Positions 1-8,700 of a stretch of 64,000 nucleotides of DNA are shown in pieces (the first letter of the stretch is position 1; every line of letters begins with the position of its first letter). A program made the position numbers and the translations under genes. The notes under the pieces are model-generated. The model had not been told where the DNA came from, did no database searches, and saw only the letters and a list, made by a program, of their open reading frames with translations. The DNA lies in IMG/VR virus record IMGVR_UViG_3300004369_000012, positions 1-64,000 of that record; one strand, given 5' to 3'. This DNA is from a virus.

Positions 1-54
1 GCACAAGGTGCCTTTGGAGGTTATAACTCTAAGCGTAAATTAGCAGTCGCTTGA
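1..54 (+). CDS. C-terminal end of a gene entering from the left (partial)
   Basis: Frame 1 is open from the first base to a TGA at 52-54 and encodes 17 residues ending in KRKLAVA. Most of the gene lies outside the window, so I cannot identify it. The tight packing of the region and the short gap to the next ORF suggest a real 3' end rather than chance. Confidence 0.45.
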   Translation, partial: AQGAFGGYNSKRKLAVA

Positions 55-100
55 CTGTTAATTAGTCGTCATTCATTTCGTGTATTCTTCACTCAAAACC

Positions 101-271
101 ATGGCAATCTCCACTCAAGAACCTCAAACAACTGGCAATCTCTTCTGGATTGTTTATACTTCACCCTATAAAGAAGGGTATCGTTACCAATCTTTTGAGA
201 CTAAAGATGAAGCAGATAGGATGATAGAATTCTATGCAACTTGTGGGACCTCTGCTACACTTATGGGGTGA
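101..271 (+). CDS. small hypothetical phage protein (56 aa)
   Basis: A 56-residue ORF of unknown function. An in-frame GTG lies at 80, but the ATG at 101 gives a more natural start (MAISTQEPQ). Neither has a clear Shine-Dalgarno sequence. The composition is soluble and mixed, with an aromatic core (FWIVYTSPYKEGYRYQSF) followed by an acidic helix-like stretch. That layout resembles short single-domain phage proteins of the kind that sense or present a side-chain pattern, but I recognise no family. It is followed at once by a strong hairpin and T run, so it is the last gene of its transcript. Confidence 0.55.
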   Translation: MAISTQEPQTTGNLFWIVYTSPYKEGYRYQSFETKDEADRMIEFYATCGTSATLMG

Positions 272-285
272 ACAGTTAGTATAAA

Positions 286-345
286 GAACCTCTGAAATGT
301 TGCTGACGAAGGTGTATGCCAGACAGCAGTATTTCGGGGGTTTTT
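286..345 (+). terminator. intrinsic terminator hairpin
   Basis: The arms 289-305 and 324-340 pair over 17 positions, counting G-U pairs, around an 18-base loop, and five T residues follow (341-345). It lies 18 bases past the stop of the 56-aa ORF. Its 3' arm and T run are shared with a second hairpin (336-391), described separately. Confidence 0.75.
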
Positions 346-391
346 ATATGTTTTGCCGTGGGTAAAGCGATGCCCGTATATAAAAACCCCT
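336..391 (+). other. long inverted repeat overlapping the terminator
   Basis: Bases 337-349 are an exact reverse complement of 378-390, and G-U pairs extend the match at both ends. A weaker inner stem (360-362 with 373-375) sits inside. The left arm reuses the G run and T run of the preceding terminator, so the RNA cannot form both structures fully at once. No poly-T follows it. The function is not evident: it could be a transcript-end stabiliser, a processing site or an alternative fold. Confidence 0.6.
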
Positions 392-488
392 AACTACCCT
401 AATCTATAACGAGCCAAAAACGAGAGAGTGATTTCGATTCCTTTGATTTTAAAAAATCCCCGCGGCCAAAAAAATCGCCCAGGGTCGC

Positions 489-496
489 CTAAATAT
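489..496 (+). promoter_or_regulatory. T4-like late promoter box (CTAAATAT)
   Basis: CTAAATAT lies 24 bases before the ATG at 520, a position matching the gp55-dependent late promoter boxes seen upstream of virion genes elsewhere in the window. Bases 392-488 between the hairpins and this box hold no ORF that I can support. Confidence 0.6.
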
Positions 497-519
497 CTGT
501 AGGACACCTTATAAGGGAA

Positions 520-837
520 ATGAGAGAGATTGTCGAGTACCTACTAGAGGAAGGAATCGCTGAAGATTATGAGAGTGCCGTAGTGATTGAGATGAACCTT
601 GGCGATAAGATGCGGTGTATGATTCAGAGGCATCTAAGTCTTCGCCCTGCGAAGTGTGTAGATGAACCCGAAAAAGGACCGATGGTATTAAAGATCAAGA
701 GATGTAAGATGGAAGGTTCAGAGGGTGGTAGTCCTTATAGGGAATGGAAACCGAAACCAGAGGATAAGAAGAAACCAACAAAACCAGAAGAGGGTTTTGA
801 TGAGTTCCGTAAACGCTGGGGGATTAAAAGTGTATGA
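520..837 (+). CDS. conserved-type cyanophage hypothetical protein (105 aa)
   Basis: A 105-residue protein. The N-terminal half (REIVEYLLEEGIAEDYESAV) reads as amphipathic helices, a pattern I associate with small hypothetical cyanomyovirus proteins. The C-terminal half is rich in Lys, Pro and Glu (about residues 75-95, EWKPKPEDKKKPTKPEE) and ends in FRKRWGI, suggesting a disordered linker with a short anchoring helix. It has a late promoter box upstream and a purine-rich AAGGGAA just before the ATG. Its stop overlaps the next start (ATGA), so the two are likely co-translated. I assign no function; virion-associated or assembly roles are possible because of the late promoter. Confidence 0.75.
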   Translation: MREIVEYLLEEGIAEDYESAVVIEMNLGDKMRCMIQRHLSLRPAKCVDEPEKGPMVLKIKRCKMEGSEGGSPYREWKPKPEDKKKPTKPEEGFDEFRKRWGIKSV

Positions 838-1004
838 GTTATTCTATCATTGGAAAGAAGAGGAAGGGAGTTGAGGTAGTATTTTTGAGTGATCTAAGTT
901 ATGAGCAAGCGAATCAGAATCTTACAATGATCAAACAGATGATACAAGCAGGGATTAATACGCAATATACAGAGGAAGATTTTAGGATAGAGAACGATGG
1001 TTGA
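834..1004 (+). CDS. small hypothetical protein (56 aa)
   Basis: The start codon overlaps the previous stop (ATGA) and the 3' end overlaps the next ORF by eight bases, so this is the middle gene of a three-gene overlapping string. The product begins MSYSIIGKKRKGVEVVF and ends in an acidic tail, with a predicted helix (SYEQANQNLTMIKQMIQAG) in between. The beta-strand/helix layout looks like a compact folded domain. I recognise no family. The overlaps at both ends are the main evidence that it is real. Confidence 0.6.
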   Translation: MSYSIIGKKRKGVEVVFLSDLSYEQANQNLTMIKQMIQAGINTQYTEEDFRIENDG

Positions 1005-1173
1005 GCAAAGATTTCATATTTACAAAAAAGGCGCGATTTTAAATGCAGACAAGGTAGTAGGAGTCATGGAATCTGTAGATGAAATTATTAATAAATTAAG
1101 AAGCAACGAAATCTCACTAGATACGCATGAAATTGAGCAACTTGACTGTGAGGATTGTGACGGATCGTATTGA
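997..1173 (+). CDS. small hypothetical protein (58 aa)
   Basis: It overlaps the previous ORF by eight bases and ends in a TGA that also forms part of a TTGACA promoter element (1170-1175). The product starts MVEQRFHIYKKGAI, carries a helical middle (ESVDEIINKLRSNEISL), and ends with two closely spaced cysteines in an acidic tail (DCEDCDGSY). A CxxC pair might bind a metal or form a disulphide, but the protein is too short to assign. Its position in an overlapping operon supports it. Confidence 0.6.
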   Translation: MVEQRFHIYKKGAILNADKVVGVMESVDEIINKLRSNEISLDTHEIEQLDCEDCDGSY

Positions 1174-1198
1174 CATTGTGATATATAAGTGGTAAGAT
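1170..1198 (+). promoter_or_regulatory. putative sigma-70-like promoter
   Basis: TTGACA at 1170-1175 is followed after exactly 17 bases by TAAGAT at 1193-1198, 51 bases before the glycosyltransferase ATG. The -35 box overlaps the stop codon of the preceding gene. A 6-bp hairpin with a GACG loop (1205-1220) would lie at the start of the transcript. The -10 box matches the consensus at only four of six positions. Confidence 0.45.
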
Positions 1199-1249
1199 GG
1201 ATTGAGAGACGACGGTCTCTGAATACCTACATTCATTTCTATAGAATTC

Positions 1250-1996
1250 ATGGCAAAAGGTTTTAGGATTGTTACAACTCCTCCGAAGGATAATTCAAAA
1301 GAGTTTGATATTGCAGCAGCGAAAGAGATGGTAAAAGGCAAGAGTATTGTCTTTTGTATGCCTGGGCGTGGATGTTCTTATATTTTTCTAAAGAACTTCG
1401 TTCAACTCTGTTTTGATCTGGTACAAGCGGGAGCGAGCATTCAGATTTCTCAGGATTATTCCTCGATGGTGAACTTTGCTCGTTGTAAGTGTTTGGGTGC
1501 TAATGTTCTTCGTGGACCCAATCAGAAACCTTGGGACGGCAAACTCGAATACGATTATCAACTTTGGATCGACTCTGATATTGTTTTTAACTCGGAGTCC
1601 TTCTGGCGGGTTCTCTCGATGGATAAGGATATTGCCTGCGGGTGGTATGTTACTGAGGACGGGAGTACGACCTCGGTTGCCCATTGGTTGGAAGAAGACG
1701 ACTTTAAGAGCAATGGCGGTGTGATGAACCATGAAACCATTGACACGATCACTAAGCGTCGTAAACCCTTCACTGTGGACTACACTGGTTTTGGTTGGAC
1801 TCTGATCAAGAAGGGCGTTTTTGAATCCCTTGAGTATCCCTGGTTTGCTCCTAAGATGCAAGTGTTTGACTCTGGTGAAGTTCAGGACATGTGTGGTGAA
1901 GACGTGTCGTTCTGTTTGGATGCCAAAGAGAAAGGTTACGAGATTTGGTGTGATCCCGTTATCCGTGTTGGTCACGAGAAGACTCGTATCCTCTGA
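1250..1996 (+). CDS. glycosyltransferase-like protein (248 aa)
   Basis: The protein has the layout of a GT-A fold nucleotide-sugar transferase: a KSIVFCMPGRGCSYIFLKNF strand-loop-helix near residues 31-50, then WIDSDIVF at 106-113. The DSD triplet (108-110) matches the DxD motif that holds the metal and sugar-nucleotide phosphate in this superfamily. A later GEDVSFCLDAKEKGYEIWCD stretch near the C terminus resembles the acidic catalytic-base region of GT2-type enzymes. It would act in the host cytoplasm, perhaps glycosylating virion proteins, DNA or host surface components; the acceptor cannot be read from sequence. It has its own putative promoter, and its stop overlaps the next ATG, pairing it with the following unknown gene. 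Confidence 0.7.
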   Translation: MAKGFRIVTTPPKDNSKEFDIAAAKEMVKGKSIVFCMPGRGCSYIFLKNFVQLCFDLVQAGASIQISQDYSSMVNFARCKCLGANVLRGPNQKPWDGKLEYDYQLWIDSDIVFNSESFWRVLSMDKDIACGWYVTEDGSTTSVAHWLEEDDFKSNGGVMNHETIDTITKRRKPFTVDYTGFGWTLIKKGVFESLEYPWFAPKMQVFDSGEVQDMCGEDVSFCLDAKEKGYEIWCDPVIRVGHEKTRIL

Positions 1997-2667
1997 TGCA
2001 GAAACTGTATTATGATTTTGGTTATGCTAGTAAGGCAGATCCCCTATGGGATTTGTCTTACGAATTAGAACCGCAGGAGTTTCCATTTCGTTCTGAACGG
2101 GTTGCGAAATGTCCTGCGTCTATTGCATCATATCAGCATACATTTATTGCACGTTCATCAATTGATTGTGACGTGTATTTTGACAAACCAAATAAGACCA
2201 TGCATAGTCCTACATTAGGACAGTATGGTTTTGACTGGGTGTTTACTTGTGATGACCTTGATCGCTTAGATGAGGTTGATGTCATCACAATGCAGATCAA
2301 TTCACCAAAGTTTATGTTCTGGACACCTCGTTTGGCACATAAGAAGAACATACAAATCTGGTTACATGATGTTCCTCAACAATATCTAACGGAATATCGT
2401 AACTGGTATGTGATTCAAGGGATGTTACCAAAGAACTTCATTCACCGTGAAGTCAATGGTGCCATTGCATTAAAACCAGGAGAGAATCATTTTTCATTGA
2501 AACGTGGTGAACCTCTATATGCGATCACCATCTTTTGTGATGAAAAGGTCAAACTAAAAAGAAAAGAAGTACCACAAGAGATTTGGGATAATCAACGTCG
2601 CAAATCTCTCATGAAAATGTTCTGTCCGTATACATATTCTAAGAAGATATATGAAAGATTTCTATAA
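1996..2667 (+). CDS. hypothetical protein, partner of the glycosyltransferase (223 aa)
   Basis: A 223-residue soluble protein with no signal peptide or membrane segment. I do not recognise it. It alternates hydrophobic strands and short helices, is rich in aromatic residues, and contains DVYFDKPNKTMHSPTLGQYG and a middle segment, WVFTCDDLDRLDEVDVITMQ, that could be a nucleotide- or sugar-binding strand-loop-helix. The ATG overlaps the upstream stop by one base and the stop overlaps the next ATG, so it is translationally coupled to the glycosyltransferase. A shared pathway, such as sugar supply or target recognition, is an inference from position only. Confidence 0.7.
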   Translation: MQKLYYDFGYASKADPLWDLSYELEPQEFPFRSERVAKCPASIASYQHTFIARSSIDCDVYFDKPNKTMHSPTLGQYGFDWVFTCDDLDRLDEVDVITMQINSPKFMFWTPRLAHKKNIQIWLHDVPQQYLTEYRNWYVIQGMLPKNFIHREVNGAIALKPGENHFSLKRGEPLYAITIFCDEKVKLKRKEVPQEIWDNQRRKSLMKMFCPYTYSKKIYERFL

Positions 2668-2834
2668 TGGACAAATATAACATTTTCATCTTTGGAGAAC
2701 TAGTACATGATGCGGTGGACGAAGAGACAATGCAAGATATTGTAGATGACCTTGCCCATCAGTATTATCAAGAGGGTACTCCACATCCCGACGAAATTGT
2801 GGTAGAATACGCAGGTAATGACACAGAGGACTGA
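2667..2834 (+). CDS. small acidic hypothetical protein (55 aa)
   Basis: The start overlaps the previous stop by one base. The 55-residue product begins with a hydrophobic strand (MDKYNIFIFGELVHDAV) followed by a strongly acidic region (DEETMQDIVDDLAHQYYQEG) and an acidic tail. I recognise no domain. Its overlap with the upstream gene and the next ATG two bases after its stop make it part of the same operon. Confidence 0.6.
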   Translation: MDKYNIFIFGELVHDAVDEETMQDIVDDLAHQYYQEGTPHPDEIVVEYAGNDTED

Positions 2835-2836
2835 TT

Positions 2837-2977
2837 ATGGCAAAAACATTGAGCGGCTCAAAGAAAAAAATTGAGTCCAAACCCAAACTCACCCGTCAAG
2901 GTTGTAGCAAGAATACCAAGTATGCTGCAACCTCCCGTAACAAAGCACGTAAAATGTATCGAGGACAAGGCAAATGA
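2837..2977 (+). CDS. small highly basic protein (46 aa)
   Basis: A 46-residue protein, almost a third Lys or Arg, with one cysteine (LTRQGCSKNTKYAATSRNKA) and a basic tail ending MYRGQGK. From memory, similar short basic proteins occur in several cyanomyoviruses, which supports the call. Its charge suggests nucleic-acid or RNA binding, or packing with DNA in the capsid; none of this is shown by the sequence. Its 3' end overlaps the next ORF by four bases (ATGA), and that next gene is also small and basic, so the two probably work or are made together. Confidence 0.65.
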   Translation: MAKTLSGSKKKIESKPKLTRQGCSKNTKYAATSRNKARKMYRGQGK

Positions 2978-3108
2978 GCAAATCCCCCTGGCGTTCATTT
3001 AAGACCAAAGGCGGCGGTTCCTGTCTCAGGCAGGACAAGCGTTACAGCACTGGTAACAACCGTTCTGCAGCACAAAAGAGAGCATCCTCCACTCGTAAAA
3101 AGAAGTAG
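2974..3108 (+). CDS. second small highly basic protein (44 aa)
   Basis: A 44-residue protein starting MSKSPWRSFKTKGGGSCLRQ and ending in RKKK, rich in Lys, Arg and Ser with a single cysteine. It overlaps the preceding basic ORF by four bases and is followed within seven bases by a clear intrinsic terminator, so it closes this operon. Nucleic-acid binding is plausible from charge alone. The two neighbours share composition but not an obvious common sequence, so I do not call them duplicates. Confidence 0.65.
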   Translation: MSKSPWRSFKTKGGGSCLRQDKRYSTGNNRSAAQKRASSTRKKK

Positions 3109-3114
3109 TCATCA

Positions 3115-3144
3115 AGCGTCTGAGAAACCCTCAGGCGCTTTTTT
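3115..3144 (+). terminator. intrinsic terminator
   Basis: A 10-bp stem with one G-U pair (3115-3124 with 3130-3139) around a 5-base loop runs directly into six T residues. It closes the operon of small genes and is followed at once by a late promoter box. Confidence 0.9.
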
Positions 3145-3145
3145 C

Positions 3146-3153
3146 ATAAATAC
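3146..3153 (+). promoter_or_regulatory. T4-like late promoter box (ATAAATAC)
   Basis: ATAAATAC lies directly behind the terminator T run and 23 bases before the ATG at 3177, marking the start of the baseplate transcription block. Confidence 0.7.
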
Positions 3154-3176
3154 ATCGCGTATACCTGTAGATCCCT

Positions 3177-3332
3177 ATGGACAACCAAGACCAGAAGATG
3201 CTACGTGAAGTTGTGGGAGACCACATCAATGACTTGAAAAGGCAAACAACTCTTCATGAGCAAATTCGTAATGACGAAGATTATGATGATTGGGAATACG
3301 GCACCGAACCATCCTTCGGAAAAGACCAATAA
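3177..3332 (+). CDS. small charged hypothetical protein (51 aa)
   Basis: A 51-residue, strongly charged protein (MDNQDQKMLREVVGDHINDL) with a helical N terminus and an acidic, tyrosine-rich middle (DEDYDDWEYGTEP). It sits between two late promoter boxes at the head of the baseplate genes. I recognise no family. The late-promoter context suggests a virion assembly role, but the sequence does not show one. Confidence 0.6.
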   Translation: MDNQDQKMLREVVGDHINDLKRQTTLHEQIRNDEDYDDWEYGTEPSFGKDQ

Positions 3333-3336
3333 ATAA
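3328..3336 (+). promoter_or_regulatory. T4-like late promoter box (AATAAATAA)
   Basis: AATAAATAA overlaps the TAA stop of the 51-aa ORF and lies 22 bases before the GTG start of gp25. Confidence 0.65.
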
Positions 3337-3358
3337 ACAATAAAAACTAGGTAATAAA

Positions 3359-3763
3359 GTGCCTCTCCAGAAAATATCCAGAGGTTTCAAAGACATATCG
3401 TTGTCTTTCAAACGTCATCCAGTTACAAACGATATTTTACCCCTAAAGAATGAGGATGCTATCAAGCGTTCTGTACAAAATCTTGTACGAACTACGGTTG
3501 GGGAGGTCTTTTTTAATAGATTGATTGGGACAAATATTAGTGATGCGCTGTTTGAGATAGCAGATTCGGCATTTCTTGACCCAATTCAGACACAGATTGA
3601 AACTACGATTGAAAACTTTGAACCAAGGGTCAGATTAACTGATGTTTTACTTGATGTTAGACCCGATGAGAACGCTTTGAGTGTTACCGTAAAGTATGAT
3701 ATTGTTGGATTGGAGTTTCCTGCACAGATTATTACGTTCGTACTACAACCAACTAGACTATAA
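3359..3763 (+). CDS. gp25: gp25-like baseplate wedge protein
   Basis: A 134-residue protein, close to the 132 of T4 gp25, the small lysozyme-fold-like wedge protein that joins gp6 and sheath-proximal parts of the baseplate and is shared with type VI secretion systems. The sequence has the family pattern: an N-terminal segment DISLSFKRHPVTNDILPLKN, a central EDAIKRSVQNLVRTTVGEVFFNRLIGTN-type helix region split around residue 45, and a C-terminal strand pair (LSVTVKYDIVGLEF). The start is GTG at 3359; no ATG fits the N-terminal family pattern. The stop overlaps the gp6 ATG (TAATGA), matching the usual 25-6 neighbour pair. Confidence 0.93.
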   Translation: MPLQKISRGFKDISLSFKRHPVTNDILPLKNEDAIKRSVQNLVRTTVGEVFFNRLIGTNISDALFEIADSAFLDPIQTQIETTIENFEPRVRLTDVLLDVRPDENALSVTVKYDIVGLEFPAQIITFVLQPTRL

Positions 3764-5706
3764 TGACCTTTACACAGTTCACGAATCTAAATTTTGAGGA
3801 CATTAAAGCGTCTATCAAGGACTATTTGAGGTCTAATAGTAATTTTACGGACTTTGACTTTGAAGGTTCTAACCTTTCTGTCATTATCAACACTCTAGCG
3901 TACAATACTTACCTGACTGCGTTCAATACGAACATGGCAGTCAATGAATCTTTCATTGATACAGCGACTCTAAGGGAAAATATTGTATCATTGGCGCGTA
4001 ATATTGGGTATGTACCCCGCTCAAAGCGTGCTGCAATCGCAAATATTAACCTTTCTATTGCAGGTATCTCTTCTAATACCTCTTTGGTGGCAATTCAACC
4101 AGGAATTGTGGCGCTTGGTAACGCCTCCGACGCCAATTACGTATTTTCTATCCCTGAAGAGATCACAATTAGCGCAAGTAATAGTACTGCCTTGGGTAAT
4201 ATGAACATTTACCAAGGTAATTTCATTACTCAAAACTTTGTTGTAGACACTTCGCAACCAAATCAGCGTTTTGTACTACCAAATGCCAATATTGACACCT
4301 CTACAATCCGCGTGAAAGTCAAAGATACTCAAGCAAGTACGACTTCTACCTCTTTTAGACTGGTTGATAACATTATTGGCATCAATTCTACGTCAAATAC
4401 ATACCTAATTCAAGAAACAACCGACGAAAAGTACGAACTTTTGTTCGGTGATGGTGTTTTTGGCAAGAAATTGCAGAATAATAACTATGTGACAGTTAGT
4501 TACATTGTCACAAACGGAAAAGAATCGAATGGGGTTAGTAATTTTACTTTCTCTGGCATCATTAATGACCAAGATGGGGCAGCAATTAGTTCATTTGTCG
4601 CTACTCCTACTGCAGTAACACCCGCATCTAACGGCGATGACATCGAGTCTGTGTCATCTATCAAGACTTATGCTCCAAGACTCTATTCCTCGCAGTACAG
4701 AGCGGTCACAGCGTCCGATTATGAGGCGATTCTGCCTACATTGTACCCAAATATTGACTCTGTTACTGCTTATGGTGGAGAAGAACTAGATCCTCCCCAA
4801 TATGGGCGCGTATTTTTGGCAGTAAAACCCAGAAACGGCACATTTTTGTCAAAATCGACCAAGGATAGTATCGTTCAGAGTCTAAAAAGTTACTCTGTTG
4901 CAGGAATTGTACCTCAACTCATCGATATTAAGTATTTGTATGTAGAACTTGACTCTTATGTTTACTACGATCCCAACTATACGGGTGATGTGGACACTCT
5001 AAAGAGTAATATTAACTACTCTTTGAGTCAATATGCGTCTAGTAATGAAGTGAATAGGTTTGGTGGTCGTTTTAGATATAGTAAGACGATCGGTCTCATT
5101 GATGATGTCTCCACATCGATTACTTCTAACATTACACACGTTAAGATTAGAAGGAATATGGTAGCAGCAATTGCTCAAAATGCTGCTTATGAACTATGTT
5201 TTGACAATGAATTCTACAGGCAGAAACCAAGACATAACATTAAGTCTTCTGGTTTCACGATTGCTGAGTTCCCCAACGATACTGTTTATATTAGTGATTC
5301 TATCGTTCCTAACAATATTAGTGCGACACTAACTACGCAAGGTGCTCTTGCGGCATCTGCCCCCGTTCAGCAAGGTGTAAAAACTGGAGCATTGTTCCTA
5401 TTTAAAATTCTGAATGGTGAAATGGTGATCATGATTAACAATATTGGTTCCGTTAATTATGAAAAAGGTGAGATCCTTTTGAACACGTTAAATATAATCA
5501 GCACCGCTAAACCAAACAACGTCATTGAAGTTGAAGCAGTTCCACTTTCTAATGATGTTGTTGCCAGAAAAGAATTGTATCTTCAACTGGATATTGCAAA
5601 TAGCAACATCTATATGAGAAAAGATTTGATTGCATCTGGTGCAAATGTATCTGGCACTACTTTTGAGTCCCAATCCAGTTATTCTAACGGAACGATAGTA
5701 AGATAA
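3763..5706 (+). CDS. gp6: baseplate wedge protein gp6
   Basis: A 647-residue protein, near the 660 of T4 gp6, which dimerises to form the continuous inner ring of the baseplate wedges. The N terminus (NLNFEDIKASIKDYLRSNSN, then NTLAYNTYLTAFNTNMAVNE near residues 45-65) is the typical gp6/J-protein opening, followed by ATLRENIVSLARNIGYVPRS. A central YRAVTASDYEAILPTLYPNI region near residues 310-330 is also typical of the family. It is translationally coupled to gp25 and followed three bases later by gp7, so the wedge proteins are made in assembly proximity. The C-terminal 100 residues are beta-rich and less conserved. Confidence 0.93.
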   Translation: MTFTQFTNLNFEDIKASIKDYLRSNSNFTDFDFEGSNLSVIINTLAYNTYLTAFNTNMAVNESFIDTATLRENIVSLARNIGYVPRSKRAAIANINLSIAGISSNTSLVAIQPGIVALGNASDANYVFSIPEEITISASNSTALGNMNIYQGNFITQNFVVDTSQPNQRFVLPNANIDTSTIRVKVKDTQASTTSTSFRLVDNIIGINSTSNTYLIQETTDEKYELLFGDGVFGKKLQNNNYVTVSYIVTNGKESNGVSNFTFSGIINDQDGAAISSFVATPTAVTPASNGDDIESVSSIKTYAPRLYSSQYRAVTASDYEAILPTLYPNIDSVTAYGGEELDPPQYGRVFLAVKPRNGTFLSKSTKDSIVQSLKSYSVAGIVPQLIDIKYLYVELDSYVYYDPNYTGDVDTLKSNINYSLSQYASSNEVNRFGGRFRYSKTIGLIDDVSTSITSNITHVKIRRNMVAAIAQNAAYELCFDNEFYRQKPRHNIKSSGFTIAEFPNDTVYISDSIVPNNISATLTTQGALAASAPVQQGVKTGALFLFKILNGEMVIMINNIGSVNYEKGEILLNTLNIISTAKPNNVIEVEAVPLSNDVVARKELYLQLDIANSNIYMRKDLIASGANVSGTTFESQSSYSNGTIVR

Positions 5707-5709
5707 GAG

Positions 5710-8700
5710 ATGATCGACACCTCCATCAACAGAGTTCAAGTCAATGAAGTAATTGATAATCAGATTCCTGATTTTATCGTAAACGATAATCCTGAATTTG
5801 TCGATTTCATGCGTCAATATTACATCTCTCAGGAATTCCAGGGGGGTGTAATTGATATTGCCGAGAGTCTGCAGGATTACAAAAATCTAGACTTTCTAAA
5901 CAATGTCAATTTAACAAAATCTACAAATCTTTCATCATCTGACTTGGGACAGTTTGATGATGTAGTGTATGTTGACTCTACTGATGGTTGGCCTCAGAAA
6001 TATGGTCTACTGAAGATTGGTGACGAGATTATTACGTACACGGGGATTACTACAAACTCGTTTACTGGATGTGTCCGTGGTTTTAGTGGTATTTCTAACT
6101 ACCACAAGACTAACGATCCCCAATCTCTAGTATTTTCTGAAACTTCAGCATCTTTTCACGCTGGATTAAGCACTGTAACTAATCTAAGCAGTCTTTTCCT
6201 GCAAGAGTTTTTTAAAAAGACTAAAGAACTCTTTTCTCCTGGGTTTGAAGACAGAGATTTTAATGAGAATGTTAGCAGATCTAACTTTATTCGTCAAGTA
6301 AAGGACTTTTATCGCACAAAAGGTACAGAAGAAGCGTTCAGAATCCTTTTCCGCGTACTCTACAACGAAGATGCGTCTATAATTAGACCACAGGATTTTC
6401 TTTTTAGACCATCTGAAGCAAAATGGGATAAGAAGACCGTTCTTATCGCAAGATCTGACAATGATGCAGGTATCACAACGGCAACTCTGATCGGTAAGTC
6501 CATTACACAGAGTTCTACAGGCGCATCTTGCCCAATTTCTGCACTTGACTCTGTTAGAATTCCTAATGGACCAATTTATTATAAGATCTTTACAAATGAA
6601 GAGAATATTGAAGGGATCTTTGTTCAGAACGGCATAACAAGGGTTACTAGTCCTGTTGCAGTTGGTGCAACTGTCATCACAGTTGATTCTACTGTTGGTT
6701 TTAGTACTTCTGGATCAATTCTACTCAATACTGAAGAAGTAACTTATACCTCAAAGAGTTATAACCAGTTTTTCGGGTGTTCTGGAATTACAACAACATC
6801 TGATGCAACTGCGGAAATATTTTCCTTTGACAGTCTGACTGTTGATGATGGTGTAAGTGTTCAAAAGTTTAGATTGACTGGTGTTCTTGACCAGTTCTAT
6901 TCTGATGCGGATGCTCAGAAGAAAGGAGATACATTTGGAGTTAAGGGGTTTGGTTCTAACGAAAAAGGATTACATTTCACTTCTTGGCTTGAAAATATCC
7001 CCACTAGAAGTAATGTAGATAGAGTTGTAAGTCTTGGATCGAATCAATATCGACTGGAGTGTAGTTCTGATCACTTCTTGATGATTGGAGATAAGATTCT
7101 TGTTATTGATAGCAGTACAGGCGCAGAACTTGAATTTACTGTTTCTGGTAATGGTGGTCCCGCAACTACTACTGTTATTGGCGGTTCTGTACTAGACGCT
7201 ACTGGTGTTACCAAGTATTACATCAGAACAAAGATTAAGTTTGCATTCAGTAGTGCAAACGGTTATTTGAATCAATACACTACTAATATCCAAAACATTT
7301 ACAACACAAAAAATGATGTATATGTCGCCACTACAGGTCTACCAAGTTATGATATCACAGTAACAAAGAGAGTAAGAACTTTCAATAACTCTGGTGTGAC
7401 TGGAATTAGTGCCCAGATTTCTTTGACTAACCACGGGTTCTTTGATGGTGATGAAGTTGTTTATTCGCCATCTGATGCAACAAAAGGTGCTGCTGGTCTT
7501 GAAACGGGTAGATCTTATGTTGTAAAGAAGGTTAATGGTGATAACCTGTATCTTACCATTTCCCCATCTGCGGCACGAAAGGGTCAGTATGTTAATGTTT
7601 ATGGTGAAGTAGACGCTTCATCTTTAGGGGCAAGAAATTATAAGTTGACTCCTAAGGAATTCTACGGTAAGGGTATTCAACCACAACATCAAATTAAGAG
7701 TTTCCCCAAAAAACAAACATTTGGATCTGAAAGACAAGAGTTCATTCAGGGCGATAGTGTTGGTCTGTTTTTGAACGGTATCGAAATTTCTACGCCAAAA
7801 TCTGATAACAAAGTCTACTACGGACCAATCACAAAAGTCAATGTACTGAATGGTGGATCTGATTATGGCATCCACGATAGACCTAGACTTTCTGTAACCC
7901 AAACTGGTCATACTGGTCTTGGTGCATCCATCATCCCACACGTCCTTGGAAGCATCTCTGGACTGCGTGTTTTAACTCCAGGTGTAGATTATCTAGAAGT
8001 GCCCAAACTAACGCTTCAGGGCGGCAATGGTAAGGGTTTCATTGGCGATGTACGAATGAAGTCCGTACATAAAAAAATCACCTTTGACTCTACTTCCACT
8101 GGTGGTGTTGTTAATACTGCTACAGATACATTTACCTTCCTCGAAACCCACGAGTTCAAGAATTACGAGAAAATCGTATATAATTCTCTGGGCAATAAAC
8201 AGATCGGTATTGGTACTGCTGAGCAGTTAGTTAGTGGTGCTACTTATTACGTCATTAAAGAGAACGACTACAGTATCAAACTTGCGGCATCTTTGGCAGA
8301 TGCTCAATTGGGTACTAACTTTATTGGCATCACAACAAACGGTATTGGTGACCATACTTTTGAAACAGTTGCTACTAGAAATGTAGTTGACAGCATCGTT
8401 GTTGTGAATGGTGGTTCTGGATATGCAAACCACGAAGTTACCTTTGGACCAGTAGGCGTTAATACTTTTACTAATACAATTAAAATCCAAGATCACGGAT
8501 ATCAAAATAGTGATATCGTAAACTATACTTCTAAGGGTGCTGCTATTAGTGGTCTATCCACTACCGTTGATTATTATATTAAAATAGTAGATAAAGATAA
8601 CCTCAGGTTGTCAATTTCGACAGATCTTTCTACAACCGTAGATCTAGTATCCGTTGGTGTTGGTACTCATCACCTCTATCACCCACCAATTGTTGCGACA

